Source: SIBU01 sp964430335 (GTDB taxonomy: Bacteria; Patescibacteriota; Minisyncoccia; Phycocordibacterales; SIBU01). Taken from it: a DNA stretch of 56,408 nt. Shown here in pieces: positions 18,955 through 27,483 of the stretch (position 1 is the stretch's first letter; each line of letters opens with the position of its first letter). The position numbers and the translations under genes are program-made. The stretch is from the NCBI GenBank assembly GCA_964430335.1, contig CAYSEN010000005.1, positions 1 to 56,408 of the forward strand, in the 5' to 3' direction. The notes beneath the pieces are model-generated. The model was not told the DNA's origin. It saw nothing but the letters and a program-made list of their open reading frames with translations, and did not search any database.

Positions 18955-19650
18955 CTACTCGAGAGTAACCTTTTCCATTACTACTTGTTCAGTAGGTCGG
19001 TCGTTTGAGTCAGTTTTTACGTTACCAATGGCGTCGACAATCTCTTGTCCTGAAATTACTCTTCCGAAAATCGTATAAAGGTGTGGGAGAGGTGTGTCTT
19101 TTAGCATGATAAAAAATTGGCTACCGTTTGTGTTTGGACCAGCGTTTGCCATGGCCAAAACTCCCTTTTGGTATCCAGTTTTGTATGAAGGAGTGTTTGG
19201 ATTTAGCTCGTCTTCAAATTTGTATCCAGGACCACCCATACCTGTGCCTGTTGGATCTCCGCCTTGTATCATGAATCCGTTAATCACTCTGTGGAAAATA
19301 AGACCGTTGTAAAAGCCTTTCTCAATTAGACTGATAAAGTTTTCTACCGTCTTAGGCGCGTCTTTTGCGTAAAGCTCAAGCACGATCTTTCCTTTGTTTG
19401 TTTCGATGGTTACCTTATTCATACTTTTGTTCTGTGTGTTATTGCTAATTGGTTTGCTTGTGACTTCTTTGGTTGATGTTTCTTGCTCAGATACGGGAGT
19501 TTCGCTCACTGACAGCGTTCCTCCAGTGGAATTTACCATCACCTTGTTGCCCACATCCTCGGTACTATTTAAGGACGAATATATTCCCACTCCTATTATT
19601 CCGACAATCACTAATGACGCGATGATGTACATTACAATATTTTTTTGCAT
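18955..19650 (-). CDS. membrane-anchored cyclophilin-type peptidyl-prolyl isomerase
   Basis: Catalyses proline cis-trans isomerisation, probably on exported proteins. Its 231 residues have an N-terminal TM anchor (about 6-24), a Ser/Thr-rich linker (28-75), then a complete cyclophilin domain. The catalytic core reads FHRVINGFMIQGGDPTGTG and MANAGPNTNGSQFFI, with the family arginine, glutamine and phenylalanine present. It is on the same strand as rpoB but has its own TATTAT element seven bases before the ATG, and the rpoB promoter lies just downstream. Confidence 0.93.
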   Translation of the reverse strand: MQKNIVMYIIASLVIVGIIGVGIYSSLNSTEDVGNKVMVNSTGGTLSVSETPVSEQETSTKEVTSKPISNNTQNKSMNKVTIETNKGKIVLELYAKDAPKTVENFISLIEKGFYNGLIFHRVINGFMIQGGDPTGTGMGGPGYKFEDELNPNTPSYKTGYQKGVLAMANAGPNTNGSQFFIMLKDTPLPHLYTIFGRVISGQEIVDAIGNVKTDSNDRPTEQVVMEKVTLE

Positions 19651-19699
19651 AGAAGAAATAATACTCCTTTACAATTAATTTGAAAAGACTTTTTTGGCA

Positions 19700-19731
19700 A
19701 AATTAAACCCCGCAGTGGCGGGGTTTAATTT
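19700..19731 (-). terminator. rpsP terminator (bidirectional shape)
   Basis: AAATTAAACCCCGC (19700-19713) pairs with GCGGGGTTTAATTT (19718-19731) around AGTG, immediately after the rpsP stop. Confidence 0.85.
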
Positions 19732-19732
19732 G

Positions 19733-20104
19733 TTATGCTTTTGGTTCTTCTTTTGGAGCTTCTGCGGTCTCGGCTGGTGCTGAAGCTGGTTTTGCTTCTT
19801 CAGTTGCAGGAGCTTCTTCCTTCTTTATTGGTCTTTTTAGGGGCAGTACGTTAATTTTTTTGCCTTCAACTATCTTTTTATCAACTAGAAAGTTGTGCAT
19901 AGTGCCTGAAAGTTGAGCACCTTTTGAAATCCAGTATTTAACGCGTTCTGCGTTTACTAATTTTTCACTATCCTTTCGAGAATCGTATGAACCTAGAATT
20001 TCAATAAATCTACCGCTCTTTGTGCTGTTAGTTGAATCAGTCAAAACAACACGAAATGTAGGAACGTGCTTTCGGCCAACTCTTTGTAGTCTTATTTTTA
20101 ACAT
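19733..20104 (-). CDS. rpsP: 30S ribosomal protein S16
   Basis: Small-subunit ribosomal protein. The start is placed at 20104 because the family begins MLKIRLQRVGRKHVPTFRVV; an upstream in-frame ATG at 20140 would add 12 residues that match nothing. The S16 core occupies about residues 1-80. The last 35 residues are a low-complexity Ala/Pro/Glu/Lys tail, a lineage-type extension not needed for the fold. A TAGGAT element lies seven bases before the chosen ATG, in line with the leaderless pattern of the region. It stands alone, without rimM/trmD next to it. Confidence 0.95.
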   Translation of the reverse strand: MLKIRLQRVGRKHVPTFRVVLTDSTNSTKSGRFIEILGSYDSRKDSEKLVNAERVKYWISKGAQLSGTMHNFLVDKKIVEGKKINVLPLKRPIKKEEAPATEEAKPASAPAETAEAPKEEPKA

Positions 20105-20252
20105 AGGCCGTATCCTAACAGAAACTGGGTTTAAGGTCAATCGCCTCTGTGGTTATTGTTAAATTTAAAACGATTTTCCCAGCAAAACAGGTATTTCTTA
20201 GATTTTGGCTTCTGTACAATCGACATCACATAATGTACTATGTCGTCAATAC

Positions 20253-22193
20253 ATGACTAAATCAAAATCAGACAAAAAACAGGCTATTTCAGGCTCAATC
20301 CGCATTGCTGGTAAGGCAATAGGCTTTGTTGAGCTTTTAAATCATGAAGAGGACATTTTAATTGAAACTGAGAATCTGAATACCGCATTGAATAACGATA
20401 AGGTTGAGATCGAGCTTTTACCTAAAAAGAATGGTCAAAGATTGTCTGGAAAGGTTGTGAAGGTTACGGGCAGAGCGAAGTCTCAATTTGTGGGCACTCT
20501 TGAGAAGGATAAAAACCGATTTTTTTTAGTTCCAGATGATAAAAAAGTATACAGGGACATAGAGGTTGAAAATAACCCTATTTTATCTGGTTCTCTGGGA
20601 TTAAAGGTTTTGGTTAGATTTAAGGGTTGGGATGATCCAAAGAAAAATCCTGTCGGTGAAATTCTAAAAGTTGTTGGTAAAAAAGGTGAAAATAACGCCG
20701 AAATGATTGGAATTGCTCTCGAAAAAGGTTTCGACAGCGACTTCCCTTCTGATGTTAAAGAAGAAGCAGAAGATATTGCCAGAAAATTTGCAGTAATTCC
20801 CGATGAGGAAGTTCTCAAAAGAAAGGATTTCAGACAAACACTTACGTTTACTATTGACCCAGTTGATGCTAAAGACTTTGACGATGCTATTTCTTTTAAA
20901 AAGTTAGGTGAAAATTTGTTTGAAATAGGTGTACATATTGCTGACGTATCCCATTTTGTCGTTGAAAAATCTGCACTAGATAAAGAAGCAAAGGATCGAG
21001 GTTTTTCAGTTTACCTTGTTGATCGTACTATTCCGATGCTTCCGCATGAACTCTCAAACGACATTTGTAGCCTAAAACCAAACGAGGACAGGCTTGCTTT
21101 TTCATCAGTGTTTGTAGTTGATGGTGAAGGCTATGTTAAAGAAAGATGGTTCGGAAAAACCATAATTCACTCAGCGAAAAGATTTACCTATGAATCCGCA
21201 CAAGATGTACTAAACGGAAATTCGAACGAGCATAAGGAGGAGTTGGAAATTCTAAACTCACTCGCTAAAAAAATGAGAGATAGGAAGTTTAAAAATGGCG
21301 CGATAGATTTCGAGCAAGACGAAGTAAGATTTGACCTAGATGAGACAGGGAAACCAATAAGAATTTATAAAAAAGAAAGATTGGATACTCATAAATTGGT
21401 TGAGGAATACATGCTTTTAGCAAACCGCGAGGTTGCTGAGTTTATATACAAGGCTCGTGAAAAAAATAAAAGTAAGGAACCTTTTATCTACAGAATTCAT
21501 GATTTGCCTAATCAAGAAAAAATCGCTGAGCTTGGTATTTTTCTAAAAGCCTTGGGCCACGACTTACCAGCAACAAAGGGTAAGGTTTCCGCGAAAGACT
21601 TACAGGTATTGTTTAAGAAAATCGAAGGAAAAGCTGAAGAATCTATGATTAAGACTGCGGCTGTTCGTTCTATGGCAAAAGCTGTTTATTCTACAGGAAA
21701 TATCGGGCATTTCGGTCTTGCTTTTGAGTATTACACACACTTCACCTCTCCAATCAGAAGATACGCGGATCTTTTGGTTCACCGAATTCTTTTCCATCAT
21801 CTAAATGGCACAAAAATTCCTCCACACGAATGGCACTCATATGAAAAAATGGCACACGACAATTCAGAACAAGAAATCGCTGCCGCTGAAGCTGAAAGAA
21901 ATTCCAAGAAGTACAAGCAGGTAGAGTACATGCAAGACAAAGTCGGACAAACTTTCACTGGTATTGTTTCCGGAGTGACTGAATGGGGTATGTATATCGA
22001 GGAGAAAAATACCAGATGCGAAGGTATGATAAAACTGCGAGATTTGAAGGATGATTTCTACGTTTTGGATCAAAAAAATTACTGTTTGTTGGGTGAAAAA
22101 ACTAAGAAGAAGTACTCTTTAGGTGACGAGGTCAATTTTAAGGTTGTTTCGGCTGATATGGAGAGAAAAACTCTTGATTACATTATGGCCTAG
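20253..22193 (+). CDS. rnr: ribonuclease R (RNB-family 3'-5' exoribonuclease)
   Basis: Degrades structured RNA from the 3' end. It begins with cold-shock-type RNA-binding domains, then the RNB catalytic domain with DPVDAKDFDDAI (metal-binding aspartates, near residue 205), HIADVSHFV and the HFTSPIRRYADLLVHR motif. It ends with an S1 domain (GQTFTGIVSGVTEWGMYI). The ATG at 20253 starts MTKSKSDKKQ; a TTG at 20205 would extend it by 16 residues with no family support. The stop codon abuts the terminator of the opposite-strand AraC-type gene. Confidence 0.94.
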   Translation: MTKSKSDKKQAISGSIRIAGKAIGFVELLNHEEDILIETENLNTALNNDKVEIELLPKKNGQRLSGKVVKVTGRAKSQFVGTLEKDKNRFFLVPDDKKVYRDIEVENNPILSGSLGLKVLVRFKGWDDPKKNPVGEILKVVGKKGENNAEMIGIALEKGFDSDFPSDVKEEAEDIARKFAVIPDEEVLKRKDFRQTLTFTIDPVDAKDFDDAISFKKLGENLFEIGVHIADVSHFVVEKSALDKEAKDRGFSVYLVDRTIPMLPHELSNDICSLKPNEDRLAFSSVFVVDGEGYVKERWFGKTIIHSAKRFTYESAQDVLNGNSNEHKEELEILNSLAKKMRDRKFKNGAIDFEQDEVRFDLDETGKPIRIYKKERLDTHKLVEEYMLLANREVAEFIYKAREKNKSKEPFIYRIHDLPNQEKIAELGIFLKALGHDLPATKGKVSAKDLQVLFKKIEGKAEESMIKTAAVRSMAKAVYSTGNIGHFGLAFEYYTHFTSPIRRYADLLVHRILFHHLNGTKIPPHEWHSYEKMAHDNSEQEIAAAEAERNSKKYKQVEYMQDKVGQTFTGIVSGVTEWGMYIEEKNTRCEGMIKLRDLKDDFYVLDQKNYCLLGEKTKKKYSLGDEVNFKVVSADMERKTLDYIMA

Positions 22194-22228
22194 AAAAATA
22201 AAAAGCCGGGTCATGGTTGACCTGGCTT
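22194..22228 (-). terminator. terminator of the AraC-type cassette
   Basis: On the minus strand AGCCAGGTCA-ACCA-TGACCCGGCT (one G-T pair) is followed by TTTTTATTTTT. The stem overlaps the stop codon of the AraC-type gene and its tail touches the rnr stop codon. On the plus strand the T run is poor. Confidence 0.8.
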
Positions 22229-22577
22229 AATGTGTTGTCACCGGATGAAGTCGTTCGTTCCGGAGTTCGAACGGTGACCTTCCACGGAACTTCTTGACGG
22301 TCCGGGAGAAGTGCCCGGAGTCCGCGAAGCCGAATTGCTGAGCCACGGTCTTCTCGGAGATACCGCCTGCCATATAGACCCCTATCGCCTCCGTGGTCCT
22401 GAGCTCAAGCTCCCATTTCTTGGGTGCGGGCCTTTCGGCTGCCTTGAAGGCACGTTGCAGGTTTCGCGTAGTCACCCCCAGACCACGAGCGATGTCGATC
22501 ACTCGAACGGTCTTTCCTGTGCCGATGACCTGCCTGAGGTAGGCCTCGGCCCTCGCACACAACTCTTGTGGTTTCAT
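22227..22577 (-). CDS. AraC-type DNA-binding domain protein without sensor domain (GC-rich cassette)
   Basis: This 116-residue protein is a bare AraC/XylS DNA-binding domain. The first helix-turn-helix is VIDIARGLGVTTRNLQRAFK (residues 26-45). The second is KTVAQQFGFADSGHFSRTVKKF followed by RGRSPFELR. There is no ligand or dimerisation domain. The coding sequence is visibly GC-rich (37 of 60 bases in 22261-22320), unlike rnr next to it, which suggests transfer. It has its own promoter, a leader hairpin (TTGGA-TGT-TCCAA on the plus strand, near 22581-22593) and its own terminator. The promoter spacer is a palindrome, so autoregulation is plausible but inferred. Confidence 0.82.
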   Translation of the reverse strand: MKPQELCARAEAYLRQVIGTGKTVRVIDIARGLGVTTRNLQRAFKAAERPAPKKWELELRTTEAIGVYMAGGISEKTVAQQFGFADSGHFSRTVKKFRGRSPFELRNERLHPVTTH

Positions 22578-22607
22578 TTTTTGGATGTTCCAACGTTTGC
22601 CATGATC

Positions 22608-22636
22608 AAAATAACTCCAATTATGGAGTTTGTCAA
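22608..22636 (-). promoter_or_regulatory. promoter with palindromic spacer, AraC-type cassette
   Basis: On the minus strand TTGACA (22631-22636), a 17-base spacer and TATTTT (22608-22613). Positions 22614-22629 of the spacer form ACTCCA-ATTA-TGGAGT, a perfect inverted repeat that fills the space between the two promoter boxes and looks like an operator. Confidence 0.75.
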
Positions 22637-22702
22637 ATCCATTGCAGTTGATTATTGACCGTTGCCGACATGAAAAGAATTTGTTCCCTACGATTCAAAC
22701 AT

Positions 22703-23500
22703 TTAGGGAAGAAGGATTTTCGAGCCTGTTGAGCTCAGTTCTCGTGTTCTTTTTGTTCCATCAACAAAACATAATTCTTGCTTTCTATCATCATCGTTAC
22801 AAGGAACATACTTATACTCATATTTTTTATATGTCAGAAACGTAAGGTCGCGACTAAGTTGAAAATCTGTACCGTAAGGAATCTCAAATGAGTTTTTTTT
22901 ATCCAAATTCAAAATAATACTAGACTCAATTCCTGCTTCACATGCGTAACACGATGCCTTTTTTAATGTCAAATATTTATCTTCTAAAACCTTGTCAACA
23001 TATACTGGTTTTGGAGCTGATAGTGAATAAACAACGGTATGATCTTTTTCCGCTAACTTAACCTGGTACACATAATTTTCCAATGGGGTGTTACCATATC
23101 CACCAACCGAGATTGCGATATAAAGAATGCTCTTTGAATCATTATAAATGTAGTTCAAAATGTCACTTGTAGGGGTGGACTCACCGAGTTCCGGAACCTC
23201 GTATGAAAACAAGTATTGTCGAGGTTCTTTAATTGATTGCTCGACTTTTTCTCCGACTAAATAAACGTAAATTTTGTACTTGCCTGGAGAGGATACCGAA
23301 ATAGGTGTATTAACTTTCTCGTCAACCAAATGAACAGGTGGAAATGAAACGTGACTAATTTGTTTTTCACTTGAATCAACTAAAGTCTTTTGAGATGTAC
23401 TTTTGTTCGTCGTACTTCCACCAAGAGCAATAAATAGCAAAACTATAGCCACAGCAATAGAAAAGGTCACGACAGAAAAAACAAGTTTTTTATTTTTCAT
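22703..23500 (-). CDS. membrane-anchored extracytoplasmic protein, unknown function
   Basis: This 265-residue protein has an N-terminal TM segment (about 8-28), a Ser/Thr/Lys linker, and a mostly beta-rich external part with many Tyr and Val residues. Four cysteines near the C-terminal half (CYACEAG and CNDDDRKQELC) could form disulfides, which fits the DsbA-like protein in this window. I do not recognise a family. A TACAAT element lies exactly six bases before the ATG, so it is probably a leaderless single gene. Confidence 0.7.
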   Translation of the reverse strand: MKNKKLVFSVVTFSIAVAIVLLFIALGGSTTNKSTSQKTLVDSSEKQISHVSFPPVHLVDEKVNTPISVSSPGKYKIYVYLVGEKVEQSIKEPRQYLFSYEVPELGESTPTSDILNYIYNDSKSILYIAISVGGYGNTPLENYVYQVKLAEKDHTVVYSLSAPKPVYVDKVLEDKYLTLKKASCYACEAGIESSIILNLDKKNSFEIPYGTDFQLSRDLTFLTYKKYEYKYVPCNDDDRKQELCFVDGTKRTRELSSTGSKILLP

Positions 23501-23506
23501 TCATCT

Positions 23507-23512
23507 ATTGTA
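23507..23512 (-). promoter_or_regulatory. leaderless-type -10 of the 265-aa gene
   Basis: TACAAT on the minus strand, six bases before the ATG at 23500. Confidence 0.45.
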
Positions 23513-23567
23513 CAAAGTTAATAGTTAAGTTTCAATTTTCACAAAATTTTTAGTAAAGATGGATTTT

Positions 23568-25640
23568 TCACTTGGCGACAGAGAGCGCTTCTTCAAACGC
23601 AATCGAGAGGAGTTTTGAAATTCCTCCAGATCCCATGGTGACGCCATACAACACGCCAGCGCGAGACATTGTTTCTCTGTTGTGGGTAATCAAAATTAGC
23701 TGTGAGAGTTTTGATAGATTTTCAATCATATCTCCGTACTTTTTTGAATTGGCTTCATCTAGAGCGGCGTCGGTTTCATCAAGAATAATAAAAGGAGGTG
23801 GATTTACNNNNNNNNNNNNNNNNNNNNNNNNNNNNNNNNNNNNNNNNNNNNNNNNNNNNNNNNNNNNNNNNNNNNNNNNNNNNNNNNNNNNNNNNNNNNN
23901 NNNNNNNAGTTCCTCTATAATTTTTCTAAGCGATAGAGCTGATTGCGCCAAATCTGCCAATTCTCTTTCAAGAAAAGTATCTCTTTCAGAGGTTTCCTTG
24001 TATTCCTTTAGCACATCTTCTCCGCCTCCTGCGCCAGCGTCCTCGATTCGGATTTTCATCTTTTCAATAAGTCTTTTTCTCTCCTCCTGTGATGTGCGGT
24101 TTTCGTATTGAATTGATTCGACTGAAACATCGTTTCCAGAATCATCTTTGATTTGCACGGCTTCAAAATTGTAGACATCTCGCCCGATTAAAACGACAGC
24201 CTCCTGTAGGTTTCTTTTAAAATCATTTTCAATTATCAGAATTTTCTCTGTTTGCAACCTCAATGCCTCAAGTGCCGATCTCACACGATTTTCTTCAGCC
24301 ATAATTCGAAAAATATCTCTTTCAGCATCACGGCTCGAGTCCTTTTCTTTTTCAATTGCAGACTTAAGCTCAACATATGTTTTGTTTAGCAAAATTTCCT
24401 GCTCGTTACATTTAACCAGTCTCTCTTCGAGCGAAGCTCTTTCTGATTTCAGTCTTTTTATTTCCTCCTCTGATTGAGTAATTACCGCCTGATTTACCGT
24501 GTGTCTGTGTTTTCCAATAAATTCGGCGAAAACATTTTTGACATAGGTAAAAAAAGCACTAATAGCACCTTCATCTCTCTTCTGCTCCAGTTCTTTTATC
24601 CTGTTCTCGATAGATATTGCGATGGTTTCAACTTCTTTTAAGGGAACGTTTTGATTACCATCACGGAGAACCTGTTCTTGCTCACGTCGCATTATGCGTT
24701 CCTCGCTACTGATCGCTCCTTCGATTCGGCCAAGTTCACGAGCTAAATTGTCCTTCTCGAATCTTACCCCTGTAAGATTGGTTTCCAGACTTATTATTTC
24801 CTGTGATTTTGCATCCTTGTTTGCTGATTGTTCAAGTATTTCTTTTGCTCTTTTAAGTTCATCGTGAAGTCTGTTGAGCTCTTCCGTTGGCGACTGTTTT
24901 TCCTTTTCAATTTGAGCTTTACTGAAATTTATATAAATATTTTCACGCTTAAAGTATTCCTGAGAAAGTTTTAACATTTCTGTTTTAAGCTCCTGAGTTT
25001 TCTCAATTTTTTCTACTTGTTTTTTAAGAAATTTTAAATGAGGGGCAATTTCCCTTCTTAGCGATTCGACTGATTTAATATTTTCTTCAGTTTTCTCGAG
25101 TTTTCGCTCACTTTCTTCTCTTTTGTATTGGTAGATTTTAAGACCAAGAGCATCCTCGAGCATGTCTCGTCTTTCTTTACTGTTTGCGTTGAGAATTTTA
25201 TCAGCTTCTCCTTGAGAAATAATATGATGACCGGATGATCCAATATGAGCGGCGGCTAGGAGTTCAATAATATCCTTGAGCCTTACTAATGTGCCGTTTA
25301 TCAGATACTCGCTTGAGGAATCACGGTAAATTACTCTTTCTAGTGTGACTTCATCGAAATCAACGTTTAAAAGTCTTTGCCTGTTATCAAATGTAACCTT
25401 TACTGAGGCACGGTTCGCTCTTGCTGCATCTCCACCGCCGTTCCAAATTAGATCCTCAGTTCGCTTTCCTCTCATGGACTTAATCGATTGCTCACCTAGG
25501 ACAAATCTGAAGGCTTCAGCAGTGTTACTCTTGCCTGAGCCGTTTGGGCCGACAATTGCAGTAATAGGTGTGTAAAACTGCAATTCAGTCTTTTTGGCGA
25601 ATGATTTGAATCCTGTTAGTTCTAATGATTTTAAATACAT
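23568..25640 (-). CDS. smc: SMC-type chromosome segregation ATPase, unusually short
   Basis: Structural-maintenance ATPase for chromosome organisation. The N-terminal head has Walker A GPNGSGKSNTAEAFRFVLG (near 33-51) and the SMC stretch SMRGKRTEDLIWNG. The C-terminal head has the Walker B/D-loop FIILDETDAALDEAN and the H-loop ITHNRETM. The signature motif lies in the gap 23808-23907. Only about 690 residues are visible against 1150-1200 in most bacteria. The coiled coil is short, and no canonical hinge domain is recognisable between the arms. The start at 25640 (MYLKSLELTGFKSF) is the family start; an in-frame ATG at 25682 is less likely. Confidence 0.9.
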   Translation of the reverse strand: MYLKSLELTGFKSFAKKTELQFYTPITAIVGPNGSGKSNTAEAFRFVLGEQSIKSMRGKRTEDLIWNGGGDAARANRASVKVTFDNRQRLLNVDFDEVTLERVIYRDSSSEYLINGTLVRLKDIIELLAAAHIGSSGHHIISQGEADKILNANSKERRDMLEDALGLKIYQYKREESERKLEKTEENIKSVESLRREIAPHLKFLKKQVEKIEKTQELKTEMLKLSQEYFKRENIYINFSKAQIEKEKQSPTEELNRLHDELKRAKEILEQSANKDAKSQEIISLETNLTGVRFEKDNLARELGRIEGAISSEERIMRREQEQVLRDGNQNVPLKEVETIAISIENRIKELEQKRDEGAISAFFTYVKNVFAEFIGKHRHTVNQAVITQSEEEIKRLKSERASLEERLVKCNEQEILLNKTYVELKSAIEKEKDSSRDAERDIFRIMAEENRVRSALEALRLQTEKILIIENDFKRNLQEAVVLIGRDVYNFEAVQIKDDSGNDVSVESIQYENRTSQEERKRLIEKMKIRIEDAGAGGGEDVLKEYKETSERDTFLERELADLAQSALSLRKIIEEXXXXXXXXXXXXXXXXXXXXXXXXXXXXXXXXXXVNPPPFIILDETDAALDEANSKKYGDMIENLSKLSQLILITHNRETMSRAGVLYGVTMGSGGISKLLSIAFEEALSVAK
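23808..23907. other. assembly gap (100 N) inside smc
   Basis: Run of 100 N covering the ABC signature region. The family suggests roughly 100 residues are missing, so the true gap is probably longer. Confidence 0.99.
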
Positions 25641-25707
25641 AGAAAAATTGGCAATTGACCAATCGTCTCCAAATTCTAACATTTTTACACAAATAAAAAA
25701 ACCACAG

Positions 25708-25750
25708 AAATTAAAAAGCCGGCGCCCAAAGGGCGCCGGCTTTTTAATTT
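25708..25750. terminator. bidirectional-shape terminator between rnc and smc
   Basis: AAATTAAAAAGCCGGCGCCC (25708-25727) pairs perfectly with positions 25731-25750 around AAA. The 20-bp stem is flanked by A and T tracts. It lies directly after the rnc stop (minus strand) and before smc. Confidence 0.92.
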
Positions 25751-26444
25751 AGTTCCAACCTTTTGCTTTTAGTCCCGCTTCAGCTGCTTTTTGTTCCGCT
25801 TCTTGCTTCGATTTACCAGTTCCGGTTGCTACGCGTTCTTTTCCTATTTCCACAGCCACGGTGAATTGCTTATCGTGATCAGGGCCAGTCTCTTTGACCA
25901 GTGAATACGAAGGTGTGATTCCCTCTTCCTCTTGAGCCTTTTCTTGAAAGAAGCTTTTTGCATCTAACCAGCTCTTTTTAGCAACAATTTCATCAATTAA
26001 CGACAAGACATACTTTTTTACAAATGTCTCAGCTAAGGCATATCCTTGATCTAAAAAAAGTGCGCCAATAAAAGCCTCCATTGTGTTGGCAAGAATGTAT
26101 TGTCTGGCTCGGCCAGTATCTTTTGCTTCACCTTTACTAAGGAGTAGAAATTCATTCATTCCCAATTTAGTTGCGATTTCTGAAAGCGTCACCGCGTTTA
26201 CAAGTGCAGATCTGTAAGATGTTAGGTCGCCTTCAGATTTATCAGGATATTTATTGTAGAGAAAGTGAGTTGAAATGAGTTCAAGCACAGCATCTCCTAG
26301 GAATTCCAACCTTTCATTATGCTCAAGACTTCCTTTTCTATTCTCGTTTATGTAAGAACGATGAGTAAAAGCCATTTGTAAAAGGCCTTTGTTTTTAAAA
26401 TATATTCCCAACTGATCCTCAAATTTAGAAAAATCCATTGTCAT
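25749..26444 (-). CDS. rnc: ribonuclease III
   Basis: Cleaves double-stranded RNA in rRNA and mRNA processing. The catalytic domain shows the signature HNERLEFLGDAVLEL (near residue 45) and the later ANTMEAFIGALFLDQGY, with the metal-binding Glu/Asp residues in place. A C-terminal double-stranded RNA-binding domain follows (KSFFQEKAQ..., TGKSKQEAEQKAAEAGLK). The start is set at 26444 (MTMDFSKFEDQLG); 26438 is equally possible. An in-frame ATG at 26489 adds 15 residues outside the family. It lies downstream of the nusB-Nudix gene in the same orientation. Confidence 0.95.
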   Translation of the reverse strand: MTMDFSKFEDQLGIYFKNKGLLQMAFTHRSYINENRKGSLEHNERLEFLGDAVLELISTHFLYNKYPDKSEGDLTSYRSALVNAVTLSEIATKLGMNEFLLLSKGEAKDTGRARQYILANTMEAFIGALFLDQGYALAETFVKKYVLSLIDEIVAKKSWLDAKSFFQEKAQEEEGITPSYSLVKETGPDHDKQFTVAVEIGKERVATGTGKSKQEAEQKAAEAGLKAKGWN

Positions 26445-26503
26445 TATCTGACATTTAGCAATTAACATTTGGTTAAAACCAAAGATCAATTGTCAAAGGT
26501 CAA

Positions 26504-27409
26504 TTATTTATTTTCTAGTAATATGTTTACCGCTTTTGTAACGATTGGCAAAATATCGTTATAGAGATTCAAAGACACTATTTCAGCCATCTTAAACCAT
26601 CTTGCATCGTCTAGTCCTCCTGAGCTACCTAATGTAATATTTTCGTACTTTGCTTCGGCTAGGAAGTAATTGACCTGCTTTCTGATCTTACCTTTTTCTG
26701 GATCAGATGCAACATATTCATTTTTTCCCAAAGCTTGCTTTATAGTCACATCAAGACCGAGTTCTTCTTTCATTTCTCTGATAGTTCCTTGTTGCTCGTC
26801 TTCTGCTTCTTCGATTTTACCCTTGGAAAGGGTCCAGTGTCCGAAAATATCGTGAACAAAAGCTAGGTAAATTTGCCCCGCGTTTTTAGCGTAGACAACC
26901 GCACCGCCAAGCTTTTGGATAGGCATTTTTTCAAAAGGAACTTCTGGTTTTCTTTTTGGCTTTTTGGAAACAGCATCTTTGCCCGGCTCACCAAGCTCTT
27001 TATAAACAGAACCAAGAACTCCGTTTACGAATTTACTGCTATTTTCTCCACCATAGGTTTTTGCTAGCTCAATTGCCTCATTGATAGCTACTTTTTCAGG
27101 AACCTCGGTTTTATCAGCAAACAAAAGCTCATAAAGACCGATTCTAAGGATATTTCGGTCGATTATAGAGATTTTTTCAATAGGCCAATCGGGTGCGGCC
27201 TTTACGATAATAGTATCGATATCTTTCCTCTTTTCAATAATCGAGCGGAGTAGTTCTCGCATGAAAGAAGTGTCACCAAGCCCAGGTGCAAATTCAGCTA
27301 CATCACGCTCTAAGATAGCTTCTACATCATCGGTAGAGCGCTGTCCATTAAAATCCCACTCAAAGAGTGATTGTAAAACTGTCGATCTTGCAAGGTGCCT
27401 GTTTGCCAT
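26504..27409 (-). CDS. nusB: NusB-Nudix fusion protein
   Basis: A two-domain protein of 301 residues. Residues 1-140 are a complete NusB transcription antitermination domain (ARSTVLQSLFEWDFNG..., then DRNILRIGLYELLF, VAINEAIELAKTYGGENSSKFVNGVLG). After a basic linker (KKPKRKP), residues 160-301 are a Nudix hydrolase with an intact box: G-x5-E-x7-REMKEELGL. NusB binds boxA RNA with S10 in rRNA antitermination. The Nudix part should hydrolyse a nucleoside-diphosphate-linked compound, but the substrate is unknown. The frame is continuous across the linker, so this is a true fusion, not an assembly error at a gap. It is followed by rnc. Confidence 0.92.
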   Translation of the reverse strand: MANRHLARSTVLQSLFEWDFNGQRSTDDVEAILERDVAEFAPGLGDTSFMRELLRSIIEKRKDIDTIIVKAAPDWPIEKISIIDRNILRIGLYELLFADKTEVPEKVAINEAIELAKTYGGENSSKFVNGVLGSVYKELGEPGKDAVSKKPKRKPEVPFEKMPIQKLGGAVVYAKNAGQIYLAFVHDIFGHWTLSKGKIEEAEDEQQGTIREMKEELGLDVTIKQALGKNEYVASDPEKGKIRKQVNYFLAEAKYENITLGSSGGLDDARWFKMAEIVSLNLYNDILPIVTKAVNILLENK

Positions 27410-27483
27410 ATACTAAGCTAACATTTAACAAGTAACCTCTAACATTTGATCTTGGCCAAATGTCAATCGCCGCTTGTCAATTG

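Noticed and set aside
20104..20140. Upstream in-frame start of S16
   Set aside because: The family begins MLKIRL at 20104; the extra 12 residues are not conserved.
20205..20253. TTG start of rnr
   Set aside because: The ATG at 20253 gives the expected short basic lead-in; the TTG has no ribosome binding site.
25640..25682. Upstream in-frame start of smc
   Set aside because: SMC proteins begin at MYLKSLELTGFKSF; the extension has no family support.
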